Assembly: GCA_018402585.1 (NCBI GenBank)
Contig: JAGYIO010000001.1
Location: forward strand, 1-64,000
Length of the DNA stretch: 64,000 nucleotides
Source of the DNA: Chthoniobacterales bacterium
GTDB taxonomy: Bacteria > Verrucomicrobiota > Verrucomicrobiia > Chthoniobacterales > JACTMZ01
Reading direction: 5' to 3'
Made by a program: the position numbers and the translations under genes. Below are positions 26,319 to 35,494 of this stretch, piece after piece. The notes beneath the pieces were generated by a model. That model made no database searches, was not told the DNA's origin, and saw only the letters and a list, made by a program, of their open reading frames with translations. How positions within the stretch are numbered: position 1 is the first letter of the stretch; each line of letters opens with the position of its first letter.

Positions 26319-26358
26319 GTCCGTCGCACACGCCACATCTGCTAAGACATCATCATAC

Positions 26359-27114
26359 ATGTCCGAATTCCTCGCCACGGCCGTCGATGCCGCACTCCTC
26401 GCCGGCAAACTGCTCAGCGAAAACTTCGAAAAGCCGCTCGAGGTCGATGCCATGCACGCCCACGACATCAAACTCGAACTCGACCGCCGAACCCAACGCC
26501 TCATCGAGGACCACATCCTGGCCCGGCATCCGGGCCATGCCATCCTGGGTGAAGAGGGGAATACACAGGGGACCAGCGACTGCGAGTGGATTATCGACCC
26601 CTTGGATGGCACCGTGAACTACTTCTACGGCATCCCGCATTTCGCCACGACCATCGCGGTGCGCCGCCACAACGAAATCCTTGCCGGTGTCATCCATGAT
26701 CCGATGCGCGACGAAACATGGACGGTCGAAGCCGGTGGGCCCGCGCTGCTCAACGGACGAAAAATCGAGGTCAGCACCCGCACCGACCTGCAGGAATGCA
26801 TCATCTCCATGGGTGTCTCGAAAACCATCGACAGCATCAACAGCACGCTGCCCGCCTTCAACCGCGCCATTAGCCAGGTGAAAAAAATGCGCATGCTCGG
26901 CAGCGCCGCACTCGACATTGCTTATGTCGCCACCGGCCGCCTCGACGCTTACCTCGAGGGGACGATCAGCTTGTGGGACATCGCCGCCGGCCTCCTTCTT
27001 GTTCCCGCCGCCGGCGGCACGGTCGACCTCCACCCCCACCCCGACAACCCCAACAAATTCCGCATCACCGCCACCAGCGGCCGCGCCGACTTCACCTCCT
27101 TGGTTGCCGCCTGA
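26359..27114 (+). CDS. suhB: inositol monophosphatase family protein
   Basis: A 251-residue magnesium-dependent phosphatase of the IMPase/SuhB family. Metal- and substrate-binding motifs are present: ILGEEG, WIIDPLDGTVNYFYGIPHF, and the C-terminal GSAALDIAYVATGRLDAYLEGTISLWDIAAG. Substrates in bacteria range from inositol phosphates to histidinol phosphate and the specificity is unknown. The ATG at 26359 starts at MSEFLATAVDAALLAG; upstream codons look non-coding. It begins a cluster with ispF and cysS. Confidence 0.93.
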   Translation: MSEFLATAVDAALLAGKLLSENFEKPLEVDAMHAHDIKLELDRRTQRLIEDHILARHPGHAILGEEGNTQGTSDCEWIIDPLDGTVNYFYGIPHFATTIAVRRHNEILAGVIHDPMRDETWTVEAGGPALLNGRKIEVSTRTDLQECIISMGVSKTIDSINSTLPAFNRAISQVKKMRMLGSAALDIAYVATGRLDAYLEGTISLWDIAAGLLLVPAAGGTVDLHPHPDNPNKFRITATSGRADFTSLVAA

Positions 27115-27142
27115 CCAAACACTGCACACTGAACACTTCCCC

Positions 27143-27622
27143 ATGATCACCACCGGCCTCGGTTACGACATCCACCGCTTTAACGAAGGTCGCCCCCTCG
27201 TTCTCGGCGGCGTCGTCATCCCGCACCATCGCGGGTTGCAAGGTCACTCCGACGCCGATGTTTTGACCCACGCCATCGCCGACGCTCTTTTCGGCGCCAT
27301 CGGGGAGCGCGACATCGGCCACCATTTTCCGGATACCGATGAATCCATCCGCGGCATCTGCAGTTTGCATATCCTCTCCCGTGCCCGCGAACTCGTCACC
27401 GCCCGCCATGCCACGATCAACAACATCGACGCCACCCTCATCGCCGAAGAACCCAAAATCGGCCCGCACTTTGAGGCCATCCGCCAAAGCCTCGCCTTGA
27501 CCCTCGTCCTCCCCGTCGAGCGCATCGGCCTCAAAGCAACCACCAACGAAGGCCTCGGCTCGATCGGCCGTGGCGAAGGCATCGCGGCGATGGCCATCGC
27601 CACCGTCGAATTGCCGTCATGA
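27143..27622 (+). CDS. ispF: 2-C-methyl-D-erythritol 2,4-cyclodiphosphate synthase
   Basis: A 159-residue enzyme of the MEP isoprenoid pathway forming the cyclic diphosphate. Motifs: GLGYDIHRF (metal ligands Asp9 and His11), GHSDADVLTHAIADALFGAIGERDIGHHFPDTD, NIDATLIAEEPKIGPHF, and KATTNEGLGSIGRGEGIAAMA. Full length. The ATG is 28 bases after suhB, behind a spacer with repeated ACACTGAACACT-like words. Confidence 0.95.
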   Translation: MITTGLGYDIHRFNEGRPLVLGGVVIPHHRGLQGHSDADVLTHAIADALFGAIGERDIGHHFPDTDESIRGICSLHILSRARELVTARHATINNIDATLIAEEPKIGPHFEAIRQSLALTLVLPVERIGLKATTNEGLGSIGRGEGIAAMAIATVELPS

Positions 27623-27683
27623 AAGCATAAGTAGAAGCGTCGTCCTCTTCCCCTCATCTTTCAACCCTCAACCCGCAACTCCC

Positions 27684-29087
27684 TTGCTCCACTTCCACAA
27701 TACGCTGACCAGATCAGCCGAGCCCTTCGTCCCGCTCGACCCGGAGGGCAAGAAGGTCAAGGTCTACACCTGCGGCCCCACGGTCTACAACCACGCCCAC
27801 ATCGGCAATTTCCGCGCTTACCTCTTTGAGGATCTTCTCCAGCGTCACCTCGAATACCGCGGGTTCCAGGTCGAGCGCGTCATGAACCTGACCGACGTGG
27901 ACGACAAAACCATCCGCGGCGCCCGGGAGAAAGGCGTTCCCTTGGCCGAGTTCACCCAACCCTTCAAAAACGCCTTTTTCGAGGACCTGACCACCCTACG
28001 GATCAAACCGGCCGACGCTTTCCCCGCGGCGACCGAACCCCTGCACATTGCGCGTATGATCGCCATGATCGCGCAACTCATCGCCACTGGGCACGCCTAC
28101 CAGGCGGACGACCAGTCGGTCTACTTCCGCATCGCCAGTTTTCCCCGCTACGGGAAACTCGCCCATCTCAACCTGGATGAACTCCGCCCCTCGGGCCGCG
28201 TCAGCTCCGATGAATACGAAAAGGAAAGCATCGGCGACTTCGCCCTCTGGAAAGCGCACGATGTGGCCGACGGCGAGGTGAAGTGGGACAGCCCGTGGGG
28301 TCCGGGCCGTCCCGGCTGGCACATCGAATGCAGTGCCATGGCCACCGGAATGCTTGGCGACCGGCTCGATATCCATTGCGGAGGGGTGGACAACATCTTC
28401 CCCCACCACGAGGCGGAAATCGCCCAGACCGAATGCTGCACGGGCGAAAAATTCGTCAATTTGTGGATGCATTGCGCCCACCTCATGGTCGACGGACGGA
28501 AGATGGCCAAGTCGTTTGGCAACTTTTACACCCTGCGTGACCTGCTCGACAAAGGTTGGACCGGACGCGAAGTGCGCTACGTCCTGCTCTCCGCCCACTA
28601 CCGCCTCCCCCTCAACTTCACCTTTGAAGGCTTGGCCGGCGCCCGCAGCGCCCTGCAGCGCCTCGACGCATGGCAGCAACGCCTTGCCGATCTCGCCGGC
28701 ACCGCCCAAGCCAGCACCCCGCCTCCCGCTGCCGCGGAAGATAAGTTCGCCGCCGCCCTCGATGACGATCTCAACATCTCGGCCGCACTCGGTGCCCTCT
28801 TCGATCTGGTCCGTGAGACCAACCGCGCCATGGACCGAAATGAACTCTCCCCCAAACAAGCCCGCGGACTCCTCGATTACTGGGCCCGCCTCAACACCGT
28901 CCTCCGTCTCGAACCCGAGGCCGCCGCCATCCCACCCGAAATCACCGCCCTCCTCGCGGAACGCACCGCCGCCCGCACCGCCAAAGACTGGGCCAAGAGC
29001 GACATCCTGCGGGAGGCATTGCTCCAACACGGCTGGTTAGTCAAAGACACCAAAGAAGGCACCAAAGTCAGCTGTACCAAAGGATGA
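27684..29087 (+). CDS. cysS: cysteinyl-tRNA synthetase
   Basis: A 467-residue class I aminoacyl-tRNA synthetase charging tRNA-Cys. Key motifs: VYTCGPTVYNHAHIGNFRAYLFEDLL (HIGH box and zinc ligand Cys), MNLTDVDDKTI, WHIECSAM, HCGGVDNIFPHHEAEIAQTEC, and the KMSKS equivalent KMAKSFGNF. The C-terminal anticodon region ends WLVKDTKEGTKVSC. TTG at 27684 (LLHFHNTLTR) gives the family-typical N-terminus; the longer ATG frame adds residues overlapping ispF that do not look coding. Confidence 0.95.
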   Translation: MLHFHNTLTRSAEPFVPLDPEGKKVKVYTCGPTVYNHAHIGNFRAYLFEDLLQRHLEYRGFQVERVMNLTDVDDKTIRGAREKGVPLAEFTQPFKNAFFEDLTTLRIKPADAFPAATEPLHIARMIAMIAQLIATGHAYQADDQSVYFRIASFPRYGKLAHLNLDELRPSGRVSSDEYEKESIGDFALWKAHDVADGEVKWDSPWGPGRPGWHIECSAMATGMLGDRLDIHCGGVDNIFPHHEAEIAQTECCTGEKFVNLWMHCAHLMVDGRKMAKSFGNFYTLRDLLDKGWTGREVRYVLLSAHYRLPLNFTFEGLAGARSALQRLDAWQQRLADLAGTAQASTPPPAAAEDKFAAALDDDLNISAALGALFDLVRETNRAMDRNELSPKQARGLLDYWARLNTVLRLEPEAAAIPPEITALLAERTAARTAKDWAKSDILREALLQHGWLVKDTKEGTKVSCTKG

Positions 29088-29172
29088 GGGCAATTGAGGG
29101 TTTAGAGTTGAGGGCCAAGGGCGGAAACAACACGATCAAATAACTCGTCACACGTCACTTGTCACTTATCCC

Positions 29173-29850
29173 ATGACTTTCCCTCCCACCGACTACCTCG
29201 ACCTCGAGCACACCGACCACTGGTCCTTGTTTGAGAAGGTGACTAATGTCTGGGAAGCGCTCCCTCTCATCGCCTCCTATCTTCAGTTCCGGCTGAAGCC
29301 GGCCATCCACGGCAAACAAATCGGCCGCCCCTTCATCAGCAATGCGGTCTACATCGGTCACGGCACCACGATCGAACAAGGCGCCATGGTCAAAGGCCCG
29401 GCTTGGATCGGCGACCGCTGCCAGATCCGCGCCGGTTGCTACATCCGCGAAAATGTCATGGTGGGCAACGATGCCGTCCTCGGCAATTCCTGCGAACTGA
29501 AAAACTGCATCGTCTTCGACGCCGCGCAGATTCCGCACTTCAACTACGTGGGTGATTCCATCCTCGGCTACCGAGCGCATCTCGGCGCCGGGGTCATTCT
29601 TTCCAACGTCCGCCTCGACCACGGTGAAATTACAGTCCGCGGCCCCGACTCAGCAATTCCCACCGGCCTGAAAAAATTCGGCGCCATCGTGGGTGATTGC
29701 GCCGAAATCGGCTGCCATGCCATGATCAGTCCCGGAGCTTTGCTCGGACGCGAGTCCGTCATCCACCCGGGGGTCCACTGGAAAGGTCTGCTTCCCGCCC
29801 GGACCATGGCCAAACTCCGTCAGGAGATCGTGACCGCCCCGCGCTCCTGA
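29173..29850 (+). CDS. left-handed beta-helix (GlmU/UDP-GlcNAc-type) protein
   Basis: A 225-residue protein with hexapeptide repeats of the acyltransferase/nucleotidyltransferase left-handed beta-helix: from about residue 55, AVYIGHGTTIEQGAMVKGPAWIGD and RCQIRAGCYIRENVMVGND. It resembles the C-terminal half of GlmU-like glucosamine-1-phosphate acetyltransferases or UDP-GlcNAc pyrophosphorylases but lacks the nucleotidyltransferase domain. A role in sugar-nucleotide metabolism is likely but the substrate is not determinable. The start follows a spacer of repeated GTCACACGTCACTT words. Confidence 0.78.
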   Translation: MTFPPTDYLDLEHTDHWSLFEKVTNVWEALPLIASYLQFRLKPAIHGKQIGRPFISNAVYIGHGTTIEQGAMVKGPAWIGDRCQIRAGCYIRENVMVGNDAVLGNSCELKNCIVFDAAQIPHFNYVGDSILGYRAHLGAGVILSNVRLDHGEITVRGPDSAIPTGLKKFGAIVGDCAEIGCHAMISPGALLGRESVIHPGVHWKGLLPARTMAKLRQEIVTAPRS

Positions 29851-29866
29851 TCACCCGCCCCGAACC

Positions 29867-30445
29867 TTGCGAAACTCTTCCCTCTCACCCTTTCTCCCGG
29901 CCACCCTTCTGTTCGCAGTCCTGGTAACCCTTCTGATTACGGCCCCGCTGCCGGTCTCAGGCCAAAGCAGACCGGACACAACGGTGATCAGCGACCCCAC
30001 CCCACCCGCAGCGGTCCAACCCTTCCTCGACCGCAAAGTCGGATCGTCCTGGGAAAAGTTCAGCCGGTGGATGGGACGGATGAAAAGTGAACACTTCAGC
30101 GCCTACCTCACCACTTTTATTGCTCTCGTGGCCGGCGGAACCGGTCTTTTCTTCGCTGCCGCCGCTTACCGGTTGAGCGATCCCATGTCTCCTTACCGGC
30201 TGATCAAGCGCCGCACGCTCCAACTCGCCATGGCCATCGGGGGCTCGCTCGGGATTCTGGTCGCCGTCATGCAGGTTCCCCCCAACGCCCCGGGCAGAGT
30301 CTCCCTGCTGCTCCTCGCCATCGGCGTCGGCGCGGCAAGTTCGCTCACGGGTTCATGGATCGCTTTTCAAGCCATGCGCTTCCTGAGCAATCGTTCCGCC
30401 CGCCGGGATGGTCGACGCCTGACCGAGCGCATGCGGCAAGCTTAA
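29867..30445 (+). CDS. hypothetical membrane protein
   Basis: A 192-residue protein with a signal-like N-terminus (ATLLFAVLVTLLITAPLPVSG, about residues 12-32), a polar region (35-80) and three hydrophobic segments (about 80-98, 118-138, 144-168), ending in a basic tail. The start is TTG at 29867, 16 bases after the preceding stop. I recognise no family. Co-directional close spacing suggests one operon with the beta-helix gene. Confidence 0.62.
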   Translation: MRNSSLSPFLPATLLFAVLVTLLITAPLPVSGQSRPDTTVISDPTPPAAVQPFLDRKVGSSWEKFSRWMGRMKSEHFSAYLTTFIALVAGGTGLFFAAAAYRLSDPMSPYRLIKRRTLQLAMAIGGSLGILVAVMQVPPNAPGRVSLLLLAIGVGAASSLTGSWIAFQAMRFLSNRSARRDGRRLTERMRQA

Positions 30446-30489
30446 AAAGCGAGGGGCCCGCCCCAATTCCACGCCTCAACTTGGTTCCT

Positions 30490-30819
30490 TCACCTCGTCA
30501 CGGCGCGGGTCACCGCAGAAGCGATTTGCTCGGCAGCCTCCGGCCGCAAGGCCGCAGCGTAGTGACCAAACTCCACGGCGTAGTTCGGATTATCCCAAGC
30601 CATCCGCGAGACCGTCGCCACCAGTTCATGATCCCCATCCCGCGAAGCCTCCCTCAGTTGCCAGAGTTGTTCGGAGTTCAAGCTGGCATAACTCTCCCGC
30701 GCGTCTTCGCCCTGCGGGCCTCCCCCGACGTCCATGCCCACGCACCCGCCCAGCAAAAGGGCGGCCCAGAAAATACTTCTTCCCCTCAGCCCACAGCCTT
30801 TTCGTGTGCCGGTTTTCAT
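30490..30819 (-). CDS. small hypothetical lipoprotein
   Basis: A 109-residue protein with a basic N-terminus, a hydrophobic stretch and the lipobox LLGGC (Cys near residue 25), followed by Gly-rich then helical polar sequence (ESYASLNSEQLWQLREASRDGD...). The ATG at 30819 (MKTGTRKGC) gives a proper signal peptide; the longer frame begins in antisense-like sequence. It starts 35 bases after the sulfurtransferase stop on the same strand and could be co-transcribed with it. Confidence 0.62.
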   Translation of the reverse strand: MKTGTRKGCGLRGRSIFWAALLLGGCVGMDVGGGPQGEDARESYASLNSEQLWQLREASRDGDHELVATVSRMAWDNPNYAVEFGHYAAALRPEAAEQIASAVTRAVTR

Positions 30820-30854
30820 CCCATTCGTCACGAGCCAGACATCGCGGGCCACTG

Positions 30855-31715
30855 CTAAGTCCCCACGGCAATCGGTGCGCGCACCCGGTTGCCCCACTCG
30901 GTCCACGACCCATCATAATTCCGCACCTTTTCGTAGCCCAGCAAATAGGTCAGCACGAACCAGGTGTGGCTTGATCGTTCCCCGATGCGGCAATAGGCCA
31001 CAATGTCGGCACCCGGCGCCAACCCGCAGCCCTGCGTGTAAATTTTTTCCAGGTCCGCCCGCGACTTGAACGTCCCGTCGTCGTTCGCCGCCATCTTCCA
31101 CGGCACGCTCTTGGCTCCCGGCACATGGCCGCCGCGGAGCACACCCTCCTGCGGATATTCCGGCATGTGCGTGATCTCCCCTCTAAACTCACCCGGCGAG
31201 CGCACATCAATCAAAGGCAAGCCCTGCTCGCTCTGCTTTTTCGCCTCCTCGTAAAACGCCCGGATCTCCCCGTCCCGCCGCCTGGACGGCACCGCATAAT
31301 CCACCGTCGCGTAATCAGGTTTCTCCCGGGTCAACGGACGCCCCTCCGCCACCCACTTGTCGCGCCCGCCATTCATGATCTTCACGTTCTCATGACCAAA
31401 CAAGCGGAAGACCCACAACGCATAGCAAGCCCACCAGTTCGACTTGTCCCCGTAGAACACGCACAGGGTCTCCGCACCGATCCCGTTCCTCGCGCACACC
31501 GCCGCAAATTCCGCCGGCGCAATGTAATCCCGCACCGTTTGGTCTTGCAGATCGGTCCGCCAATCAATATGCACCGCCCCCGGCAAATGACCCATGTCGT
31601 AAAGCAACACATCCTCATTGCTCTCGATGATCCGCACCGCAGGATCATCCAAGTGTTCGGCCACCCATGCGGTAGAGACCAAGGCTTCGGGGTGGGCGTA
31701 ATTTTGTTGGCTCAT
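30855..31715 (-). CDS. sseA: thiosulfate/3-mercaptopyruvate sulfurtransferase (rhodanese)
   Basis: A 286-residue two-domain rhodanese transferring sulfane sulfur from thiosulfate or mercaptopyruvate. The N-terminal inactive domain has [18 protein letters not shown] and [11 protein letters not shown]; the C-terminal domain has [24 protein letters not shown] and the active-site loop [15 protein letters not shown]. The [10 protein letters not shown] loop matches the actinobacterial CysA-type thiosulfate sulfurtransferases. The ATG at 31715 ([17 protein letters not shown]) fits the family start. Confidence 0.93.
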   Translation of the reverse strand: MSQQNYAHPEALVSTAWVAEHLDDPAVRIIESNEDVLLYDMGHLPGAVHIDWRTDLQDQTVRDYIAPAEFAAVCARNGIGAETLCVFYGDKSNWWACYALWVFRLFGHENVKIMNGGRDKWVAEGRPLTREKPDYATVDYAVPSRRRDGEIRAFYEEAKKQSEQGLPLIDVRSPGEFRGEITHMPEYPQEGVLRGGHVPGAKSVPWKMAANDDGTFKSRADLEKIYTQGCGLAPGADIVAYCRIGERSSHTWFVLTYLLGYEKVRNYDGSWTEWGNRVRAPIAVGT

Positions 31716-32304
31716 CTCTGGTAACTTAACGAATACAAACAACACAATGGGCGCCCCCCCACCCCGCGACAAGAAAAACGACCACTAAGGTAGATCGCGA
31801 GGTCCCGGACGCGCGACCCTCAGCCACCAAACGCGCCGGGACGGCACGATCCAACCCCCCCCCCTCCCCGAGCAAGAAAACACTGCCCGCTAAAGGGTGT
31901 TCGATACCAGTCTTGACGCCGTCTCGTTTCGTCCATCGGGATTTGGACTACGTGGCATCGGCATCCTGCCGATGATGTCCCGTCATCACGGACAAGATCC
32001 CCGTGCCACTTCTCGGCAAAACCGATGTAGCGCCTCGTGAAAAGCCTCGCCGAACACGCTTTAATACCCACGTCCTTTTGCTTTTCGACTCGAGTGGTAG
32101 GGTTAGGCCTTTGCCTAGGGGCCATCTTCACTGCGTTCCGGTTGGATCGGCCCTGTCGAAGCCCAGAGAATGTTCGCGGGCGGGACGGAGGTCCGGACCC
32201 TACCCACGGGGCCGAAGGACACAGTCCCCAGGCGATGGGCCCTTGGTCTATCGGAGCGGCGACGTCCCCGAAGCCGGTCGTTTTCCCATCCGCAGCACCC
32301 AAAA
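31716..32304. other. intergenic stretch, no supported gene
   Basis: About 590 bases with no convincing gene. It holds a C-rich run (31856-31870), a copy of a dispersed palindrome (31952-31974, GTGGCATCGGCATCC type) that recurs twice near 60.5 kb in inverse orientation, and hairpins such as GGCCTTTGCC. It lies downstream of the tRNA-Ser transcript. Confidence 0.5.
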
Positions 32305-32578
32305 GGTGGGATTGGCCGCCTCCGGCGACCCGTCTTCGGCTCGAACTACGGAAGTTGATTCCGGCCCCGCGGCCTCCACCCCGATGGGGCCGACCTCTGG
32401 TCGGTCTGTGCCGCAACGCGGCGCTCTCATCCCACCGGAAAGCTTCCAGCCGGCTTCGCCGGAAATCGGAGGGGGTGGGATTGGTCGCCTCCGGCGACCT
32501 GTCTTCGGCTCGAACTGCGTTCTCATCCCACCGGAAGGCTTCAAGTCGGCTTCGCCGAATGGCGGAGGGGGTGGGATT
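32305..32578 (-). repeat. repeats derived from the 3' end of tRNA-Ser
   Basis: Downstream of tRNA-Ser the last 16 bases of the tRNA-side sequence (CGGAGGGGGTGGGATT, 32563-32578) recur at 32467-32482, 96 bp away, and a shortened GGTGGGATT copy lies at 32305. Each is followed (plus strand) by a conserved CGCCTCCGGCGACC and GTCTTCGGCTCGAACT, and a CCACCGGAA..GGCTTCGCCG block is also repeated. The array resembles the tRNA-tail repeats of the E. coli tyrT locus. Confidence 0.7.
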
Positions 32579-32647
32579 CGAACCCACGGAGACTTGCGCC
32601 TCTCCGGTTTTCAAGACCGGTGCAATAGACCGCTCTACCACCCCTCC
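32560..32647 (-). tRNA. tRNA-Ser (UGA)
   Basis: Minus-strand tRNA with acceptor stem GGAGGGG (32647-32641) pairing with CCCCTCC (32570-32564), D-arm TAGAGCGG, anticodon loop CTTGAAA giving TGA, a long variable arm typical of class II tRNA-Ser, and T-arm GTGGGTTCGAATCCCAC. Discriminator G and an encoded CCA (32562-32560) complete the 88-base gene. Confidence 0.96.
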
Positions 32648-32696
32648 TGAGAAAGGCAAATTAACGCGCCGACCCAACGCTGGCAAGCGGACGCCC

Positions 32697-33164
32697 TCAG
32701 TCTTTGCTCAAATCCCCCGAGGCATCGATCAACCATTGCCCCTCATCGCGCACCAGATCGACCTTCACTTCCATGGGAGCTTCCGGACGCTCAACCCCGA
32801 TCAGCACGACGCGCGCGCGCTCCCCTTCAACCTTGCTGCCCTTTACGCGAAAACGATCGGGGGAATCCTGCCCGCCGATCACCGCGTCCGCCCCGTAGCC
32901 AGGTCCCGGATTCTCTTCCTGGGCCTGGCGGTAAAGTTTCTCCAAAGCCCGCTTGAAGCGTTCCGTCACCACCGGGCTGCCTTGCAGGAAAGTCATCGTG
33001 TCGCCGCCCGGTTGCTGAAAGACCGCCACATAACCATTGAAAAACTCCAAGGCCACCTGCCCGGGCTCCGCTGCCACAGCCTCCCGCCCGTGCGCCGGCC
33101 CACCCGGCAACGAACTGGCGGACAACAAAACCGCCGCAACAAAAGAAAAACGCCGCAGGCTCAT
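32697..33164 (-). CDS. hypothetical secreted protein
   Basis: A 155-residue protein with an N-terminal signal peptide (about residues 1-26, MSLRRFSFVAAVLLSASSLP). The mature part contains FFNGYVAVFQQPGGDTMTFLQ, then FKRALEKLYRQAQEENPG and YGADAVIGGQDSPDRFRV, resembling DUF3828-type or similar periplasmic domains of unknown function. The ATG at 33164 has GGAGG placed ideally four to eight bases upstream; a GTG one codon earlier lies within that site. It precedes tRNA-Ser in the same direction. Confidence 0.7.
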   Translation of the reverse strand: MSLRRFSFVAAVLLSASSLPGGPAHGREAVAAEPGQVALEFFNGYVAVFQQPGGDTMTFLQGSPVVTERFKRALEKLYRQAQEENPGPGYGADAVIGGQDSPDRFRVKGSKVEGERARVVLIGVERPEAPMEVKVDLVRDEGQWLIDASGDLSKD

Positions 33165-33284
33165 CACCCCTCCAGAGAAAGTTTCAGCGACATGGTGTAC
33201 GGTCCGACCCGGTGCGGGATCTCAGTTTCAGTCGTCGGCATTCCCTAACACGCTCGTTGAAAATCGGCGCGGTCCAGTCCGCCG

Positions 33285-33306
33285 AAATCACGAACCGTGA
33301 TTTTTT
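33285..33306. terminator. hairpin with T-run, possible terminator
   Basis: AAATCACG and CGTGATTT pair around AAC and are followed by TTT on the plus strand. With no gene ending here the role is uncertain; it could be an attenuator for the minus-strand gene at 33164 or the end of a lost gene. Confidence 0.3.
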
Positions 33307-33764
33307 CCCCCGTGCGGCGCTGCCTCTCCTCCACCGTGCGGGGAAACTGAGCCGCACCGAAGAACCATTGTCTGGGCCAAAACGTTGCACGGATCCAAAA
33401 CTGGAAAGCCGCAGCCCCGGAGGCAAGGCAATTCCGCGGGCCGCGACCTCCACTCGTAAATTAGCCGAACCGACAGCTACCGGCAAGCGGCGGAACGTGC
33501 GCACTCCTCAAGCGTTGCTAATCGCACAAATTGTTTTCGCTCAACGTTTTGTCGCTCATTCGCAAAAGATATTTTGCGCGCAGATTAGAGGACGCAATCA
33601 AGAGTACCACCCCCGCAGGTGAGATTTTCGCAGCCCACAATTCCCGTGCGCTTCACCCTTAGCCGTAACCATGCAAAACATTCTGCCACTTCTGGCACGG
33701 CAACAGAGTCGCGTCTGGGCGAGAGTTGACTAACTATTTGGTGAGCGAGTTGGCACGTGGCCAA

Positions 33765-33824
33765 GGGGGCACGGGCGTCCCGCCCGTCACGACCCGACAA
33801 CACGGCCGGGACGGCCGTGCCCCC
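33765..33824. repeat. dispersed foldback repeat
   Basis: A 60-bp element with terminal inverted decamers GGGGGCACGG (33765-33774) and CCGTGCCCCC (33815-33824). Its first 28 bases are identical to 60452-60479 and 60702-60729, showing a repeat family. Confidence 0.7.
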
Positions 33825-34210
33825 TGGACAGACCGAGCCCAGCCGCGCTTTTATTGCGTCTTCAACTGCATGGATACGGCTTAGAGCAAACAACGTAAAG
33901 ACCCAGACCGGCGGAGAAGGGTTAAGCACCAGTTTTTCCCCGAAAAGGGATCACTGGGCGGCTGGCCCGTTCTTGCCGCCAACAGGTTTTTTCTCTCGCT
34001 CCCCCGGGCGGGGATACATTATGAATTCGAAGGTCTGCCAAGCATCAGCTCGCGACCACCCAGAATGAGCAACGTCACCACTCGAGCGCGGCTGGATCAG
34101 CCTGCGATGGGTTGCATGGTTTGGTTGCCGTGGATGGCGCAGTTCAAGAATATTGCTGAGTCCGGCCCTCTGGTCTGACCGAGGGCGGTAGCTTGTCCCC
34201 CACAAGTCTG

Positions 34211-35476
34211 ATGAAGCCGACGCATAAAAACAGGGCCCTTGGTGGCTCAGCACTGGCACAACGGCCTCGAACGAGTCAATTGTGGCCGGTCGCCTTACTG
34301 CCGGTTTTTTTGACCTTGGCTGGCTGCACTTTTCTCCCCAGTTCAGGACCTTCAGGTTTTCGCATTAAAGCCGAGGCAGGGCAGATAAAAGGCCTGCCCA
34401 CTTACGAGCTACTGCAAGTTGACCAATCGACAGTCAACATTCTCAAGCAATTCAACCCTTCTCCGCCCTATATTTCCGCCGAAGGGGAAAAGAAAGCAGC
34501 CGCCTCTCTGACCCGAGGCATCGAAGCGCTCGGGCAAGGAAGCGCCCAAGCCATTCAACCAGGGGATGTTGTTCACGTAGCAATCTTCGAAAGTGGGGGC
34601 GGCCTCTTCACCCCTCTGACCCCGGAGGGGCAAAGCAGCGGAAGTCCAGTCACCTCCCTTCCCGCACAAAAAGTTGCTCAACAGGGCGATATCACCGTGC
34701 CCTACGCCGGACGCGTCCGTGCGCTCGGGCGTTTGCCAAGCGACCTCGAGTCCGAAATCACCAGAATGCTCAGCGGAAAAACAGTTGACCCCCAAGTCAT
34801 CGTCACCGTGGCCAAGCGCGAAGGTGGAGACTTGGTCAGCGTCGGGGGAGACGTTAAGTCTCCTGCGCAAGTTCCGGTCAGCCTTGCCGGGACTCGACTG
34901 GTCGACGCGATTACCACGGCCGGCGGTAGCACGGCACGTCCTCACCAAGCTATGGTCGCGGTAACCCGGAATGGGGTCACCCGTTCTGACTCCCTCCAGG
35001 AAGTTTACAACGCGCAGGCAAAAAATATTCTTCTACAGCCTGGCGACACCGTCCTTCTGAGCAATCGGCCCCTCAGTTATCTCGTCTTCGGCGTGGGTGG
35101 GAGAATAGGCAATCAGCCGATTGAAATCGAGGATTTGAGCTTGGCTCAAGCTATCGCGCTTTCAGGCGGTCCGGATGACAACAGAGCCAATCCCTCCACG
35201 GTGTTTGTCTTTCGCAAAGAGTCGCGCCGCTTCCTCGAAGCCGCAGGGAAGACTAGCCTCCCACCCGGCGGCCTCCTCCCCGTGATTTACCAGCTGCAGC
35301 TGCAGGAACCGCAGGGCTTTTTCTTTGCCAACAATTTCATGATTCGGGACGAAGACATCCTCTACTACGGCGCCGCTGGCAGTGTGGGCGTGCTTAAGTT
35401 TATGAGTTTGCTCAATGCCTTCTTTGCCCCTGCCCGCTCTGGCTTGAGCCTGACCAGTCCGGCCTCGGGATTCTGA
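34211..35476 (+). CDS. capsule export outer-membrane lipoprotein (Wza/KpsD/CtrA type)
   Basis: A 421-residue polysaccharide-export outer-membrane protein forming the channel through which capsule leaves the cell. The N-terminus has a signal and lipobox LTLAGC (Cys39). The Poly_export domain shows IQPGDVVHVAIFE and ITVPYAGRVRALGRLPSDLESEITRML; SLBB-like domains follow (VSVGGDVKSPAQVPVSLAGTRLVDAI, and VFGVGGRIGNQPIEIEDLSLAQAIALSGG). The ATG at 34211 is chosen over the upstream TTG. It heads the four-gene export module, like ctrA or bexD. Confidence 0.88.
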   Translation: MKPTHKNRALGGSALAQRPRTSQLWPVALLPVFLTLAGCTFLPSSGPSGFRIKAEAGQIKGLPTYELLQVDQSTVNILKQFNPSPPYISAEGEKKAAASLTRGIEALGQGSAQAIQPGDVVHVAIFESGGGLFTPLTPEGQSSGSPVTSLPAQKVAQQGDITVPYAGRVRALGRLPSDLESEITRMLSGKTVDPQVIVTVAKREGGDLVSVGGDVKSPAQVPVSLAGTRLVDAITTAGGSTARPHQAMVAVTRNGVTRSDSLQEVYNAQAKNILLQPGDTVLLSNRPLSYLVFGVGGRIGNQPIEIEDLSLAQAIALSGGPDDNRANPSTVFVFRKESRRFLEAAGKTSLPPGGLLPVIYQLQLQEPQGFFFANNFMIRDEDILYYGAAGSVGVLKFMSLLNAFFAPARSGLSLTSPASGF

Positions 35477-35494
35477 AGCTTTTCAAGCTGCCCC

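Larger units (their letters stand above)
33165..34210. other. long intergenic region before the capsule locus
   Basis: About 1 kb without a supported gene between divergent transcripts. Frames crossing it are short and Arg-rich. It contains a hairpin at 33285-33303, a dispersed foldback repeat (33765-33824), and an AT-rich section (33510-33600). The capsule operon promoter should be here but I cannot assign it reliably. It may carry remnants of lost genes. Confidence 0.55.

Noticed and set aside
32149-32230. GGTCCGGACC-containing segment as an SRP or RNase P RNA
   Set aside because: Only a short palindrome matches; the conserved GGAAGGAAGC or P4 sequences of these RNAs are missing.
32305-32578. 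A second tRNA gene in the repeat tail
   Set aside because: Only the T-arm/acceptor side is repeated; no D-arm or anticodon arm is present.
33212-33622. Plus-strand frame of 136 codons before the capsule locus
   Set aside because: Arg/Pro-rich random composition, no start signal, and an overlapping minus-strand frame of the same poor quality.
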